Below, in pieces: positions 35,129 through 46,905 of a DNA stretch of 64,000 bases. The position numbers and the translations under genes are program-made. The stretch is from Vishniacozyma victoriae. Taxonomy: Eukaryota; Basidiomycota; Tremellomycetes; Tremellales; Bulleribasidiaceae. Position 1 is the stretch's first letter, and each line of letters begins with the position of its first letter. The notes beneath the pieces are model-generated. The model worked only from the letters and a program-made list of their open reading frames with translations. It ran no database searches and had not been told where the DNA came from. The stretch is from contig JADPYG010000088.1 of assembly GCA_017654735.1 (NCBI GenBank), forward strand, positions 186,001-250,000. Reading direction: 5' to 3'.

Positions 35129-37654
35129 ATGCAGAGGGCACCAATTCGTACACTTTCTTATATACCCAGATTCGCTTCTCATAGAACTATACATACTACT
35201 CTACCCAAAATGTCGGCTTCTGCTTCCACCGACAACCCCAGCACACTTGCTGTACCCCTCAATAAGACCGCCCATGCCTTTGATAAAGGACAATTGGACG
35301 CTATGTTGTCTAGGCGATTCTTCTATGCTCCAGCGTTCGAGATCTACGGAGGTGAGCTCAAGTCTTCCGGAGATGAAAGTTACAGCTGATAAGAGGTGTC
35401 GCTGGATTGTACGACTTTGGACCACCCGGTTCTGCCCTTCTTGCCAATATCGTCGACCAATGGCGAAAACACTATATCATCGAAGAAGACATGTTGGAGC
35501 TAGACACAACCATCATGACCTTATCCGATGTCCTCAAGACTTCAGGTCATGTCGATAAATTCGCAGATTGGATGGTCAAGGATGTACAGACTCATGAAAT
35601 CTTCAGAGCGGATCATTTGGTCGAAGCCGTCTTGGAAGCTAGGTTGAAGGGTGATAAAGAGGCCAGGGGAGTCAAGGAGGAGGTCAAAGAGGACAAGGAT
35701 GATGATAAAAAGAAAAAGAAGAAGAAGGCAGTCAAGAGTGAGGCTGTCAAGCTCGAAGATGAGGTCGTTGCGGATTACGAGTCAACCCTTGCCCAGGTCA
35801 GTCATCTTTGGCGATAATCGTAAATGAAGCTGATTTGTAGATTGACAACTTTGGCGGTCCCCAGCTTGGTGAACTTATCAAGAAGCACAACATCCGAAAC
35901 CCCACTACCGGCAATGAGTTGACTACCCCTGTCGAGTTCAACCTCATGTTCCAATCTGACATCGGACCCACCGGTCACATCAAGGGGTAAGTCAAGTCAC
36001 TTGATTCGTCCGGGAACGTACAGCTGACGAGGACAGATACCTTCGACCCGAGACCGCTCAAGGCCATTTCGTCAACTTCGCCCGTCTACTCGAATTCAAC
36101 AACGGCAAAGTCCCATTCGCTTCCGCCCAAGTTGGTAAATCGTTCCGAAATGAGATCGCCCCCAGGCAAGGTTTACTGCGAGTCCGAGAATTCTTGATGG
36201 CTGAAATTGAACATTACGTTGATCCCCTCGACAAAGCTCATCCTCGGTTCCACGAGGTCAAGGATATCAAATTGAGCTTGTTGCCCAAGGAGGTTCAGCT
36301 TAGCGGAAAGACTGATTTAACCGAGATGACTATTGGTGATGCTGTTGCCAACGTAAGCTATCGACTATGCGCGGATTTTCAAGCTAATGTGTAGGGGACC
36401 GTCGACAACGAGACTCTCGGTTACTTCCTTGCTCGAACTTACCTCTTCTTGACCAAGATCGGAATCGACCCAAAGAGGCTCAGGTGCAGGCAGCACATGG
36501 CCAATGAGATGGCTCATTACGCCGCTGTAAGCCCCCTTTCTCAATCAGAAGTGGACTCGCTGACGATCAGGACTGCTGGGATTTCGAGATCCAATCTTCA
36601 TACGGCTGGATCGAATGTGTCGGATGTGCCGACCGATCAGCCTACGATCTAACAGTCCACGCCACCAAGACCAAACAGCCCCTCCGAGTTCAGGTCAAGT
36701 TGGACAAACCCCAAACAGTCGAGAAGTTGGAATGTACTTTCAACGCCAAAGACTTCGGTATCAAGTTCAAGAAGGATGCTACCATGATCAAGGAATCTTT
36801 ACTTGGTCTAGACAGGGAGAGGTTGCAGTGTGTCAAGGATGAGCTTGATAGTCAGGGGTAGGTCCATCCTGTTCGACGGAGGCTGATGAAAGAACTTCTT
36901 CGGTCAAATGTACCGATGGAAAATCTTATGATATCTCTTCGGATCTCCTCAAGATCGCTCAAGTAACCGTTACCGAGCACGGTAAGTTCATCCTGATCGA
37001 TCAGTATAGAGACTGACCAGTAGTCCGAGAATTCACCCCAAATGTCATCGAGCCATCATTCGGTCTCGGTCGAATCCTCTACTCCCTCCTCGAACACAGC
37101 TACTGGGCTCGAGAACAGGACAAGGCCCGAGGAGTCTTATCGTTCCCGCCCATCGTTGCTCCTATCAAGTGTTTGATTGTTACCATCAGTCAAGACCCCA
37201 AACTCCGAGAACTCATCCATGATATCTGTAAGCCACTCTTCCTTACTTACAAATGGGAGATACTGATAAACAGCTCGAAGGATGCGTCGGCAGGGTGTTG
37301 CTAGCCGTGTAGATGACTCTAGTGCATCTATCGGTAAGAAGTATGCTCGAAATGATGAGCTTGGTACCCCATTCGGATGTACCGTTGATTTTGCCTGTAA
37401 GTCTTTTCATATTTGCTGTGACCGCTGCTGATGAATAGCGCTTGCAAACGGTACTATGACTCTACGGTAAGTTCACCTATCGGTCCCAGAATGTCTGTCA
37501 GCTGACATGCAGTGAACGAGACTCCACTAACCAACTTATTGGTCCTATCGACACCGTCATTGCCGTTGTTGGCGACCTCGTCAAGGGCGAGATCGACTGG
37601 GAAGGAGCTTCGAGCAAGCTCGAGTCATACTCTGGTGTCCAGGATGTCGAGTAG
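35129..37654 (+). CDS. GRS1: Glycyl-tRNA synthetase, two in-frame starts
   Basis: Exons 35129-35351, 35396-35796, 35841-35986, 36037-36352, 36395-36526, 36571-36857, 36893-36981, 37024-37227, 37274-37396, 37439-37466, 37513-37654; 696 aa from the first AUG, 669 from the second (35210). Eukaryote-type class II synthetase: [20 protein letters not shown], the motif-2 region [40 protein letters not shown], motif 3 [20 protein letters not shown], and a C-terminal anticodon-binding domain. The first 27 residues ([20 protein letters not shown]...) are a typical mitochondrial presequence; the second AUG has the stronger context (caaaATGT). One gene can thus supply both compartments. A Lys/Asp insert ([16 protein letters not shown]) lies near residue 185. 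One intron is 35 nt, one exon 28 nt. Confidence 0.96.
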
Positions 37655-37789
37655 ATGTTATACGATACATGCATACAGGAATATGAGCCAACTCAATCTA
37701 TCTGCAGAATTCATTGCACGCAGAGGGACCTTTGAGGCCTGGCAGTCATGCATCTTGTATGGCCAGGACTATACAATTGTCCCACAAAT

Positions 37790-39754
37790 CTAATCAAATT
37801 CCAGATCCGGCGTCCTCTTTTTCAGTTCTGAACGAGCGATATCCCCCCTAGGGACTTTCGGCAGCTCAACAACTTCAACGTAGGTACTGGGGAATATCCC
37901 TTCTTTGCCTTTGGTATCCCTCCCTCTCCACCAATCACCCCCTTCTTTACCTACCACAATCACCACTTGACCTTTGGTGAACCCCAAATCCCCAGGTGCG
38001 CTGGCTTTGAAATCGAATAACCCGATTGCTCGAGCGTATCCATCTTGTTCATCTAATCCTTCTTTTACTGCCAATTTAGGTCGAGGACTAGTTTGGGCAT
38101 TGCGTAATGGTGATGAAGATCTATATGGATCACCGACATTGTTTGAAGATATCCTTCTTGTAATTGATCGAGAGGGAGATTGATATGCTGGTTCACTGAA
38201 AGGGTCGGCTTTGTTAACTGAAGAGGAAGAGTTTCCAAATTCTTCATCATCGTATTTCTCGGGAACGACATCGAAGGGGGCTGGATTTGAACCTGATCTC
38301 GAACGTGATCCGTTTGCAATTGCCATTTTCGCAAAAGATCCAGTAGTATTATTCCATAATTCCTCATCGCCTCCTCTTGAACTACTTCCTGTTCCTGCCC
38401 TCGCTCTATTTGGGTTGGTCGAGGATCGGGGTCGTGTTTGTTGCTGCATTGGTCCGTCTGAATCCCATGTGAGTCCGGCATTGTAAGACTCGCTAGATGC
38501 TAGAACAGGATTTCGTTTGGGTGTCGTCGAACCACCTGAAAATGGGTTGAAAGATGATGAAGACCTTTTATTTGCCGGACGGTCTTTATCCGCGTTGGGA
38601 CCAAGTAGACTTCCAGCCCTCCTCCTGCCAGTCTCTAATTTCTCAGCGAGGACATTTGGTGAATTCCTACCACTTCCTATCCCTTCTCCGAAAACGTATC
38701 CTTGTCCCACGCTGCTCCCCCTACTCCTTGATCCCTTCTCCTTCCCTGTCGGTGATCCGTACCCATCATCAAACTCGTTCGAGCCATACCCCATCGCCCC
38801 TCCCTCTCCCTCTTCATCTTCATCCACCCATTTCTGTCCATATGGTAGGCCCGTACTACTTTCAATCTGATCCACCAACACATTACACCATTCTGGCCTA
38901 TCGATTTGACCACTCAAGATCTCCTTGACAGATACAGAGCCTCCGTAGGCTATACGGTTCGCATCCTGTCTTTCGATGATTACTGTTCCTTCGACCGAGA
39001 CTCCGCCGAAGAGACCTTTCGTTTTGGAATAAGAGTACATGGCTGCTACCTTTCGTTTCGAGTTGACCGCTCCGGAACCTTCTGCATTTCGACCCAATGG
39101 GCCCACAGCAATCTATCATTAGCTCTCTTCTGCAGTACACACGCGGCAGGTATACTTACCGAGAGGTTCCCGCCGAGAGTCAAACTTCCAGCTGCCATGA
39201 AGCTTCTGACGGCAGATCGCGACTCTTGGTCAATACTTGGTCGTCTTATATTAAGGAGGTACTCACGTTCAAGACAATCAAAAAGTCCGTCACCCTAATC
39301 ATCAGTATTAACGCCTTGTCGGTATAAGCGGAACGTACTCGGCACCCATCTGACCTCCAAACCCGAATCCTCCCAACCCAATAGCACTAGGCGGAGACCA
39401 GCCTTTCCATCAGCCCCCTTCTTCACTTGCCAAAAGCGACTCACCGCCATCAGGGAGTCTAGCAATGACGACCCCGCTCCCAGCTCTTGCTGATACCAAG
39501 AATCCAGCTTTGACCACGGTGAAAATAGCGAATCCAGCCGCTTTTTCCAGGACGTTGTTGGGAATTACTTTGTCGAGACCATTGTTCTTGGAATCGACGA
39601 ATGAACGTACTGCCTGTCAGCTTAATTATTGGGGGCAACATACAGATTTTGGCAGCTTTGCGAGATTCATCCTGTAGTCTGACTGATTATTAGCTCTTTC
39701 ACTCATATGCGCAGATTGAGGGGGCTTACCAGGTAAAGGTGAATTAAGACCCAT
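37790..39754 (-). CDS. Ysc84/Lsb4-like SYLF and SH3 domain actin-patch protein
   Basis: Exons 39730-39754, 39644-39682, 39445-39609, 39339-39402, 39267-39294, 39160-39222, 37790-39112; 568 aa. The SYLF domain (residues 1-230) binds phosphoinositides and actin: MGLNSPLPVRLQDESRKAAK, LEKAAGFAIFTVVKAGFLVS, GGFGFGGQMGAEVTDFLIVL, SFMAAGSLTLGGNLSIAVGP, and YSKTKGLFGGVSVEGTVIIE. A ~250-residue Ser/Gly/Pro linker follows, then a C-terminal SH3 domain (AIGLFDFKASAPGDLGFTKG ... GGDWWRGRD ... EGIFPSTYVEVVE). Homologues act in cortical actin patches and endocytosis. Acceptor choices (39683, 39610, 39223) were fixed by the SYLF consensus; the 39610-39643 intron has 34 nt. Confidence 0.93.
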
Positions 39755-40218
39755 GTCTGACTGTTTCTGTGCTCTTGATTTATGCTACTGAAGCTGATAG
39801 ATTGATTTCAGTATCTCTCGGTCAAGGTGTGTCTTTTGTATTCAAAAGAAGGATGATGACGTATCCAGAAGATTGACGGGGATGGCCCGGCCTATTCGGA
39901 TGCCCGAGTATAATTATTGGTATGCTCTGACCGCTTGGCGAAGATAAGACGAATATGATCTGCTGACGCCCGAATGGTGAGGAATGATAAATGGGTTGAG
40001 AAAGAAAAGAGAGAACGGGGAGGATCCACAGGAACCGGGGCAATTTTGTAGATCAGTGGCACGAGAATAGAGTATCTAATTTACTCCGCCGCAGCTAAAA
40101 TAGATAGCCAAGACAAATCAATACACGACATGGGCTCATGGGCATGTGATAGCACAGCAAGATGCATACAACCTAGTTGTACCTATCCTTGCCCTCACAT
40201 ACACTTTGAGATCTGCGG
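39755..40218. other. Promoter of the Ysc84-like gene and P5CR 3' flank
   Basis: Intergenic between two leftward genes; no supported coding sequence. Confidence 0.6.
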
Positions 40219-41419
40219 CTACGGCTTTTTATCCTGACCCAACCCTGCGGCGCTGCTGTGTCAGTTACTGCGACTAGACCGGGGATATCCCGATGCCCGG
40301 TACGGGGAACTTACTGATTTGAAGCGACTTGAATCGCTCGTGCCATTGTTGATCGCACTCGACCGTCTTCAAGGGTTAGGAGACCTGCTATTGTGCATCC
40401 TCCGGGGGCTGTCTGGTCAGCACCAGGCTTCTGTATGTCGAAGACTAGGACTCACTGGTAACACTGTCCTTGAGTTGGGCGGGATGCAGACCGCCTTCCA
40501 GAGCTAGCTTTCCAGTACCCAATATTGCTACCTATCAGCTCTCCCTGAGTGATGCAGAGGGCAGACTTACTCTGAGCAGCGAGTTCCAGTGCCTCCGCTC
40601 GAGGGAGACCCATCATGACACCTCCATCTGCCATAGCTTCCAATACGAGCGCTACGAACGCAGGTCCAGATCCAGCTAATGCCGTGCAGGTATCAAAGTA
40701 CTTTTCATCCATGAACCTCGCTCGGCCGCAGGAAGTGAAGATGGCAAGGATGAGCGAACGGTGATGTGCCTCGGATAGGGGGGTTATGACAGTCATTCCT
40801 GCTCCCACCTACCATCAGTATGTGCGTGAGGTGTAGCAAGGAATGACTGACCTTTGAAGGGGTATTTGGCATGGCTCGGACGACTATAGTTGATGATGGG
40901 ACCCATGATTTGAGTTGTGACATTGTAACTCCAGCACAAATTGATATTAGGATTTTACCCTCCAATGCCTCCGACATTCCTTCTTCCGCGAGGATGAGCT
41001 TGACCATATTCGGCTTGGAGCTATCATATCAGTCTAGCTTCTCGCCTGATGCGGGTCCAGAGTAAGAGGGCTCACCAGACCAAGACGACATCCGCTTCCT
41101 GTACCGCGGGAACATTGACTCCCTGTCCACCCCTTACTTCCACAGCCTCCCCGAGCCTGCCCATAGCTTTAAACACTTTCGTCAATTTCCTAATAGTCTC
41201 CTCTCTCCCCACTGTCGTAATGAATTTCGAGGGTAGAACATCATCCGGCGCATCTAAAAATTGAGATGCTGTGGGAGTTGATAAGCCGGAAGGAGGTTCT
41301 CTTGTACTCGAATTGGGGTTTAATGGGGTTGATAATCTGGCTTCTAGTGATTTTAGGACTCCAGAGAGAATGGCTACTCCCATCGTACCGCATCCTAGAA
41401 CTGTGAGGTTGTATCCCAT
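40219..41419 (-). CDS. PRO3: Pyrroline-5-carboxylate reductase
   Basis: Exons 41076-41419, 40852-41020, 40571-40808, 40456-40527, 40315-40408, 40219-40255; 317 aa. Last step of proline synthesis, NAD(P)H-dependent. N-terminal Rossmann motif TVLGCGTMGVAILSGVLKSL, substrate-domain signature TALAGSGPAFVALVLEAMAD, LALEGGLHPAQLKDSVT and TPGGCTIAGLLTLEDGRVRS. A Ser/Pro-rich insert (STPLNPNSSTREPPSGLSTP) follows the first strand. The last intron ends in a tandem cagcag acceptor, so the final exon may begin at 40255 or 40252 (tail SAAGLGQDKKP or AAGLGQDKKP). Divergent with MET8, only 108 bases between start codons. Confidence 0.95.
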
Positions 41420-41527
41420 TTTATGTGATTCAAGTGTATGTAAGGTAGAAAGTGAGGTACGGAACTGTAGATCTGATTGATAAAGTCGAGTCGTTGAATC
41501 TACTTTTTGTTTTTATCACACAATAAA
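41420..41527. promoter_or_regulatory. 108-bp divergent promoter, P5CR / MET8
   Basis: The whole interval between the two ATGs; both 5' leaders and any shared regulatory sites must lie here or overlap the coding regions. Confidence 0.7.
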
Positions 41528-42493
41528 ATGTCGACACCCGAAGCATCATCTTCGAGAGCCCCAGGGGCCGGAATGGCCGAGGTAGGACCTCTCCTGAGTC
41601 GTGTATGCGATAGAGCTGACTCATAGCTACCTACAATCACGCCCGGGGCATCACTACTCCTAGCTCATCGAATCAAAGACCGCCCAATTCTCCTCATCGG
41701 CGGAGGAGCAGTAGCTTCCTCTCGACTCTACTTTCTCCTAGAATCCGATGCTCATATCACTATCGTATCTCCTAAACTCGATCCAACGATTGCTGCAAGG
41801 CTCGAAACGAATGCGCATCAAATCACATGGATCAAGAGGAAATATGTCGGTGTGGAGGAAGAGAATGAAAAGGGCGAGATCGAATTAACGAAATTTCATA
41901 TGGTCATGACTGCCATCGACGACAACCCACTCTCCAAATCGATATGCCTCGAATGTAGAGCGAAAGGTGTATTGGTCAATATCGCAGATGTCCCTCCGAT
42001 GTGTGATTTCTATTTCGCAGCTCAATTCCGAAGGGGTCCATTACAAGTCATGTTATCCACTGGAGGTATGGGGCCGAGGATAGGAGCATTGGTCAGGGAT
42101 AGGGTGGAAAAGTCTTTACCGAATAACTTGGAAGATGCCATTATTGGAGTTGGGGAATTAAGAAAGGACTTGAGAAAGAGGGCACCAGGAGTTGGGGGAG
42201 CATTGGGTCAGAAAAGGATGGATTGGATGAAGAGTATCAGTGAGACCTGGACGCTGGAGCAGTTGGAGGGATTGAATCAGGAGGAATTGAGGAGTAAGGT
42301 GCTTGATAATGGGTGGGATAAGGAGAAGGCAGTCAAGCCTACGGACGTCGGATTGCGAGCACAATGTCCATTGAGGCAAGGGGATTATTGGTTGGTCCCC
42401 AACAATATCTTTTGGGGCTGGACTTGGGGGATGGTCGTCACCGGAGCAGCCTTGGGAGGAATCGCCACGGCCCTCGTCCTGCGCAGGAGGTGA
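41528..42493 (+). CDS. MET8: Siroheme synthase, precorrin-2 dehydrogenase/ferrochelatase (Met8-like)
   Basis: Exons 41528-41581 and 41627-42493; 306 aa. Converts precorrin-2 to siroheme, the cofactor of sulfite and nitrite reductase. Rossmann motif RPILLIGGGAVASSRLYFLL, the acidic catalytic region VMTAIDDNPLSKSICLECRA, and VNIADVPPMCDFYFAAQFRR with LQVMLSTGGMGPRIGALVRD match Met8. Unlike soluble yeast Met8p, the last ~30 residues form a hydrophobic, Gly/Ala-rich helix (WGWTWGMVVTGAALGGIATA) ending LRRR, a probable tail anchor. Only one intron. Confidence 0.95.
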
Positions 42494-42581
42494 TGCAACA
42501 CATGCCGACAGCACACTTCTCGACCTCATGATCAAGATGCGATACATACAAATACAAATACAACATCCCCCACATCTACAT

Positions 42582-44347
42582 CTAGGCAGTAATCGACTTG
42601 ACATCACTCTCCTTGTACAGTCTATGATCGTATATATACTGTATGACACTATTTGGCAGCAGGTATCTGGGATCAGCCTCACTGCCTCGCGTGATTGAAA
42701 TGACTTACTTGATGCTCATGCCTCTTCTGACGAATAAACGGACTTTGGTGGAAGAGATATCGTTGTAGATCAATTGCTTGATTACAATGACGTTCCGACT
42801 ACTTGTTAGCGCAATCTTGTCTTGATAGCGGGGACGTACCGATGATGATATAAGATATCATGAGAGAGGAGGAAAGCCCAAACATCCGATCCAGCCCTTT
42901 CGACAATCAAACATCCAAACCTGCTCAGGATGATATGTAACTACATGTCAGCTTTGAACTCCTCTGATCAATATAGCTTACATCAGGCTCGCTCCAGACT
43001 CCGGGTTGACCGAAACTCTCGACCAAATCACCTCCAGCAAGTAACATGACTTTAAACTTCCTCTTTCTTCCGTCACTCATCACAACGCCTCGTCCTTCCG
43101 CATTCAACATCTCGTCAAAGTGCTCAAGCACAACTGCAGTTCGCTGGTATTCCGGTTGACCTGCTTCCCATGGATCGACCATTAACCAGGTCGAGGTATG
43201 TTCAACTGCTAATTCGCACATTCTTACTCTGTCGAATGCGGGTGCTAATCCCGATTTCTTGTAGTGCGAGGATCTGGTTATTAGCTGATGTACAAGTACA
43301 GGTGATGAGCTTACACTGGAGAGTAGTAGCCCGCCATGATCTCGTATGTTTGCGACTCGACGATCTCGTCTTTGGCCATTTCAAACATCCTGAGATGGAG
43401 GTATGTAGGTGGGGAGAATGATCCACAGGCGACAATGACTAGTGGGATTTTGGATTCATCTACAGATTAGCCTATTTCTCGCAGAGTTTGGACTTACCCT
43501 TCATCGTCGTCCTGAGCCTATGCGTCGGGAAGTGATATTCTCCTGAAGGTCCCTCTACACCCCGAAGGTATGCTTCCGATCCATCTCCTTCTGCCTGAGG
43601 TGCACTTTCATCCAGATCGGCTTCACCATCATTCAATCCATTCAATCGATCATATCCCGTCTCTTTATCTCGAACCATGGAATCCTGCCTTGGTTTCTTG
43701 CCTTGTATCCGCATTCGTGCCATTCTCTGAATTGCAGTAGTCGAATCATCCTCGTCATCCTGAACAACCGAGACTGGCGGTGAATCAAGCGGTCCACTGT
43801 GGTAGGTATCATTCTCCTCTGGAGGGGTTGGGTTTCGAACATGGAACTCTGGTGTGGCATTTGGCGAGAGTGGACGAGAATCAGCTGGAGCTGATCGAGG
43901 GTCTCCAAGCAGATAACCAGTAAGAAGGCGTCTGGAGCGTGAGGAAGACATGGTTTCGTCATCTGAATTTGTCTTTACTCGTTGAGCATCTGGTCGAGCT
44001 GTTGTTGGTTTCGCCTTTTGACTATCCGGTAGAGAGGATGGTCCAGGAGATCGATTCGAAGCAACGGGATCAGGATAATAATCCCGACTTCTTACTTCTT
44101 GGTATGATTGCGATGGTGCCGAAGTCGAAAAGCTACTTTGCTTGGAAAGTCCGGAACGGTTATCGTCAAGTGATAAATGGTCCGGCTCGGACGACGGATG
44201 CTCGGCCGCAGCAGATATCGCAAATGGGGGTCTATCATCAGTATACATACGTAGCAGAGATATCATGCAAGCCTACGAGTCATTGTGGAATGAATGCAGA
44301 CCCATGGCGGGCAGCACTGGTGCTGGTGGTCTGATTGAATTCGACAT
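42582..44347 (-). CDS. NMA1: Nicotinamide/nicotinate mononucleotide adenylyltransferase
   Basis: Exons 44277-44347, 43498-44231, 43315-43459, 42982-43273, 42840-42940, 42709-42798, 42582-42666; 505 aa. Transfers AMP to NMN or NaMN in NAD synthesis. Catalytic half starts near residue 270: VIVACGSFSPPTYLHLRMFE (GxFxPxxxxH nucleotidyltransferase motif), YYSPVSSHYKKSGLAPAFDR, WLMVDPWEAGQPEYQRT, FKVMLLAGGDLVESFGQPGV, and NDISSTKVRLFVRRGMSIKY (ISSTxxR motif). The first ~265 residues are disordered, rich in Ser, Pro and acidic residues, much longer than in yeast Nma1/2 (~400 aa in total). First junction (44232-44276) joins HNDS to PPFAISAAAEH. Confidence 0.94.
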
Positions 44348-44924
44348 TTCGGTGTCTGGTAACCTCGGCCGAAATGGTCGCGCGATACTTTGAGTGTCTG
44401 AGACTTGGCTCCTCGAGGTCGGAAGTCGTGCTGCTCAAAGTACTATTGTTGGGCTATTGTACAGCCGATTGTCGCCCCTTGTCGGTGTCGATGATGATAG
44501 TGTGAGAGTTGACAAGAAGGCCTCCGTTGTTGGTTTCTAAAAGTAAAAGCCCGGTGAATAGTCAATATACCGCCTGGACCTGGAAGTGTACCTTTGATGA
44601 AAAGGAGTTACTACTTTGAGTAACTATGACTAAGGAGAATACTCGCAACCGCCAGCTAATCGGAATAATATTGAGATGATACCATATCAGACAAGCGGGC
44701 ATCGGTCCGACATTCATATAGCCATGCATGTATACTGGAGATTTTCTTAGAGGCTTTAATGTATCTGGTGACATCGATATGCACCCAGTGCTGGGGATGT
44801 ATGGTCCAAATGAGTGATGGGCGAAGACGTGCCGAGAGAAAGGAAAGTGGAGGTCCTCCACGTTAACCTTCCATTCATCTCGGTTTCATACTCTTTCACT
44901 CATCATCAATGCTACACGACCATC
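44348..44924. other. Divergent promoter region, NMNAT / FAF2-like
   Basis: No supported coding sequence. Confidence 0.6.
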
Positions 44925-46596
44925 ATGCCGCTTAACGATCAACAGCGTGAGGCTTTAGAGCAATTGTGGGCAGTCACAGCCAGTACATCAGATGCATCGA
45001 GGCAGAGGGACGAGCGCATGCTCACCGAGAATGGATTTGATGTACAGGTCCGTATCCTTCCTCCTTACCTCTGCTCAATGCTGATAGATGTAGAGGACGG
45101 TAGAGCAGATCTTTGCGATGGGCGAGGATACAACAGCTGCTGGGTCGAGGTCTGGATCACGAGAGACGTTCGACTTTGAGGATGTCAATGTCGGTAGACC
45201 GGCTGGATTGAGGAGGTTGTCCGGAACCACACCTAGACGACAGGGAAGTGGCACTGTCGCTTCGACCGGCTTGAACCTCTGGAGCGCTATCACACTTCCA
45301 GTGAGATTGGTGGTTAGCATTCTCTCTGGAACATGGTATTTCCTAAGTAAGTCAAACCCTTTCACTGAATACTGATGGAAGTATCGACATTCATGCCAAT
45401 TTCCTTCCTGCGATACATGCCCCGATTCCTCCTTCCTCCATCTTCCGCACCGACCCCTAGGCCACCTCGAGATCCTACCACCGTGTCATTGTCTTTCGTC
45501 AGGGACCTAGAACACTTCACTGGATGTTCAGCGGCTAGTGGAACGATGCTGGATTTCTGGGTTGGGCCATATAGGGAGTTCTTGTCTGATGTGAGGAAAC
45601 AGGCAAAGATCGGGATGGTGGTGTTGGTATGTGGGGAGCATGAAAATGATGAAGAGTTCAAAAGGGATGTACTTTGTGATCCGGAGTTGGTGAGGTTCAT
45701 CAAGGAAAAGGAGATCATGGTCTGGGGAGCGGATATCAGGTCGAAAGAGGGTTATCAGGGTAGGTCGCAGAATCGCAGTATGACCGAGACCTGACGATCT
45801 AGCTTCACAGACACTGCTCGCGACTACTTATCCCTCGCTTGCTTTCGTTTCATTCATGCCAGGTGCTGCAGGTGCGGCACCAAAACTATCAGTCATCACC
45901 GCCCTTTCCGGTCCTCCATCCACAACAACCTCTACCTCATCCATCATGCAACTCATTACCACGTCAATCATCCCACGAACATCTGCTTTCCTAGCTCGAC
46001 TTCGACGCGAGCGACTCACACTGGAAGAATCACGACACTTGCGAGCGGAACAGGATAGGGCATTCCGAGAAGCAGCTACTCGAGACAGAGAGAGGATGGA
46101 CCAGCAAAGGCAGAAAGAGAGGGATGATAGGCACGCGCGAGAAACACTCGAAAGAGCTAGGCAGGAGAAGGAAGATGCGGTTACGAACAGGAAAGTATGG
46201 AGAAGATATGCTAGGAAACATTTGCTACCTAAATCGGAAGGTCCCATCCGAGTCGCTCTTCGAGTCCCGGCATCGTCAGAGAGGAACGTAAGGAACTTCA
46301 CTCCTGGTCCGTCGACACTGCCGCTCTTTGTCTACGCCGAAACACTCCTAATTCCAGCAAGCGAGTCGCCAGATTCAGATCCAGATCAACCTCCTGCTGG
46401 TTACACTCCGCCATATGATTTCAGGATCGTTACGAATTATCCCAGGAAAGAAATTGAGCTGGTAGAGACTGGGGGAGAGGCAGTTTGGGATACAATTAAA
46501 TCAGCTGGGGGTGCATTGTTTGCTGAAAAGAAAGAGAATGGGACATGGGGAGAGGCAGAGAATGGGGATTCTGATGATGAGGAAGATGATGATTAG
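44925..46596 (+). CDS. UBX-domain protein, FAF2/UBXD8-like ER-associated degradation factor
   Basis: Exons 44925-45047, 45094-45346, 45382-45759, 45803-46596; 515 aa. Domain order matches FAF2: N-terminal UBA-like helix bundle (MPLNDQQREALEQLWAVTAS, RMLTENGFDVQRTVEQIFAM), a hydrophobic hairpin for ER or lipid droplets (LWSAITLPVRLVVSILSGTW), a UAS thioredoxin-like domain (KIGMVVLVCGEHENDEEF, LATTYPSLAFVSFM), a long Arg/Glu coiled coil (RHLRAEQDRAFREAATRDRE), and a C-terminal UBX domain (PIRVALRVPASSERNVRNF, YDFRIVTNYPRKEIELV). Such proteins recruit Cdc48 to ubiquitinated membrane proteins. Acidic C-terminal tail (DSDDEEDDD). The 45347-45381 intron is 35 nt. Confidence 0.92.
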
Positions 46597-46905
46597 GTAG
46601 AAGTATGTATGTATGCATCGCATGAGCGAAGAATGCGTAGATGCGTCAGTGAGATATGCACACCGTTTAGCACATAGCTAGACCATTATACGAGACTTTG
46701 CTGATGAGTAAGCAATATCTACACTAAATCGATGATTGGCTGTATTAGTGAAGTGTCAGGGTCAAGTCGCGGTTCAATCCCCCCACTCCCCACTTTCACC
46801 CGTTTCATACCGCCCCCTCTCTTTCTCTTCTTCCTTGCTTTCACCTTCCATCTTCCATCTTTCTATTCCTCAATACATTCACACTTCACCACCACAAACA
46901 ACACA
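46597..46905. other. Promoter and 5' leader of the RidA gene
   Basis: No coding sequence supported; pyrimidine-rich stretch before the ATG at 46906. Confidence 0.6.

Noticed and set aside
46780..46800. ggttcaatccc resembling a tRNA T-arm
   Set aside because: The flanking bases do not pair as a T-stem and no acceptor, D or anticodon arms fit.
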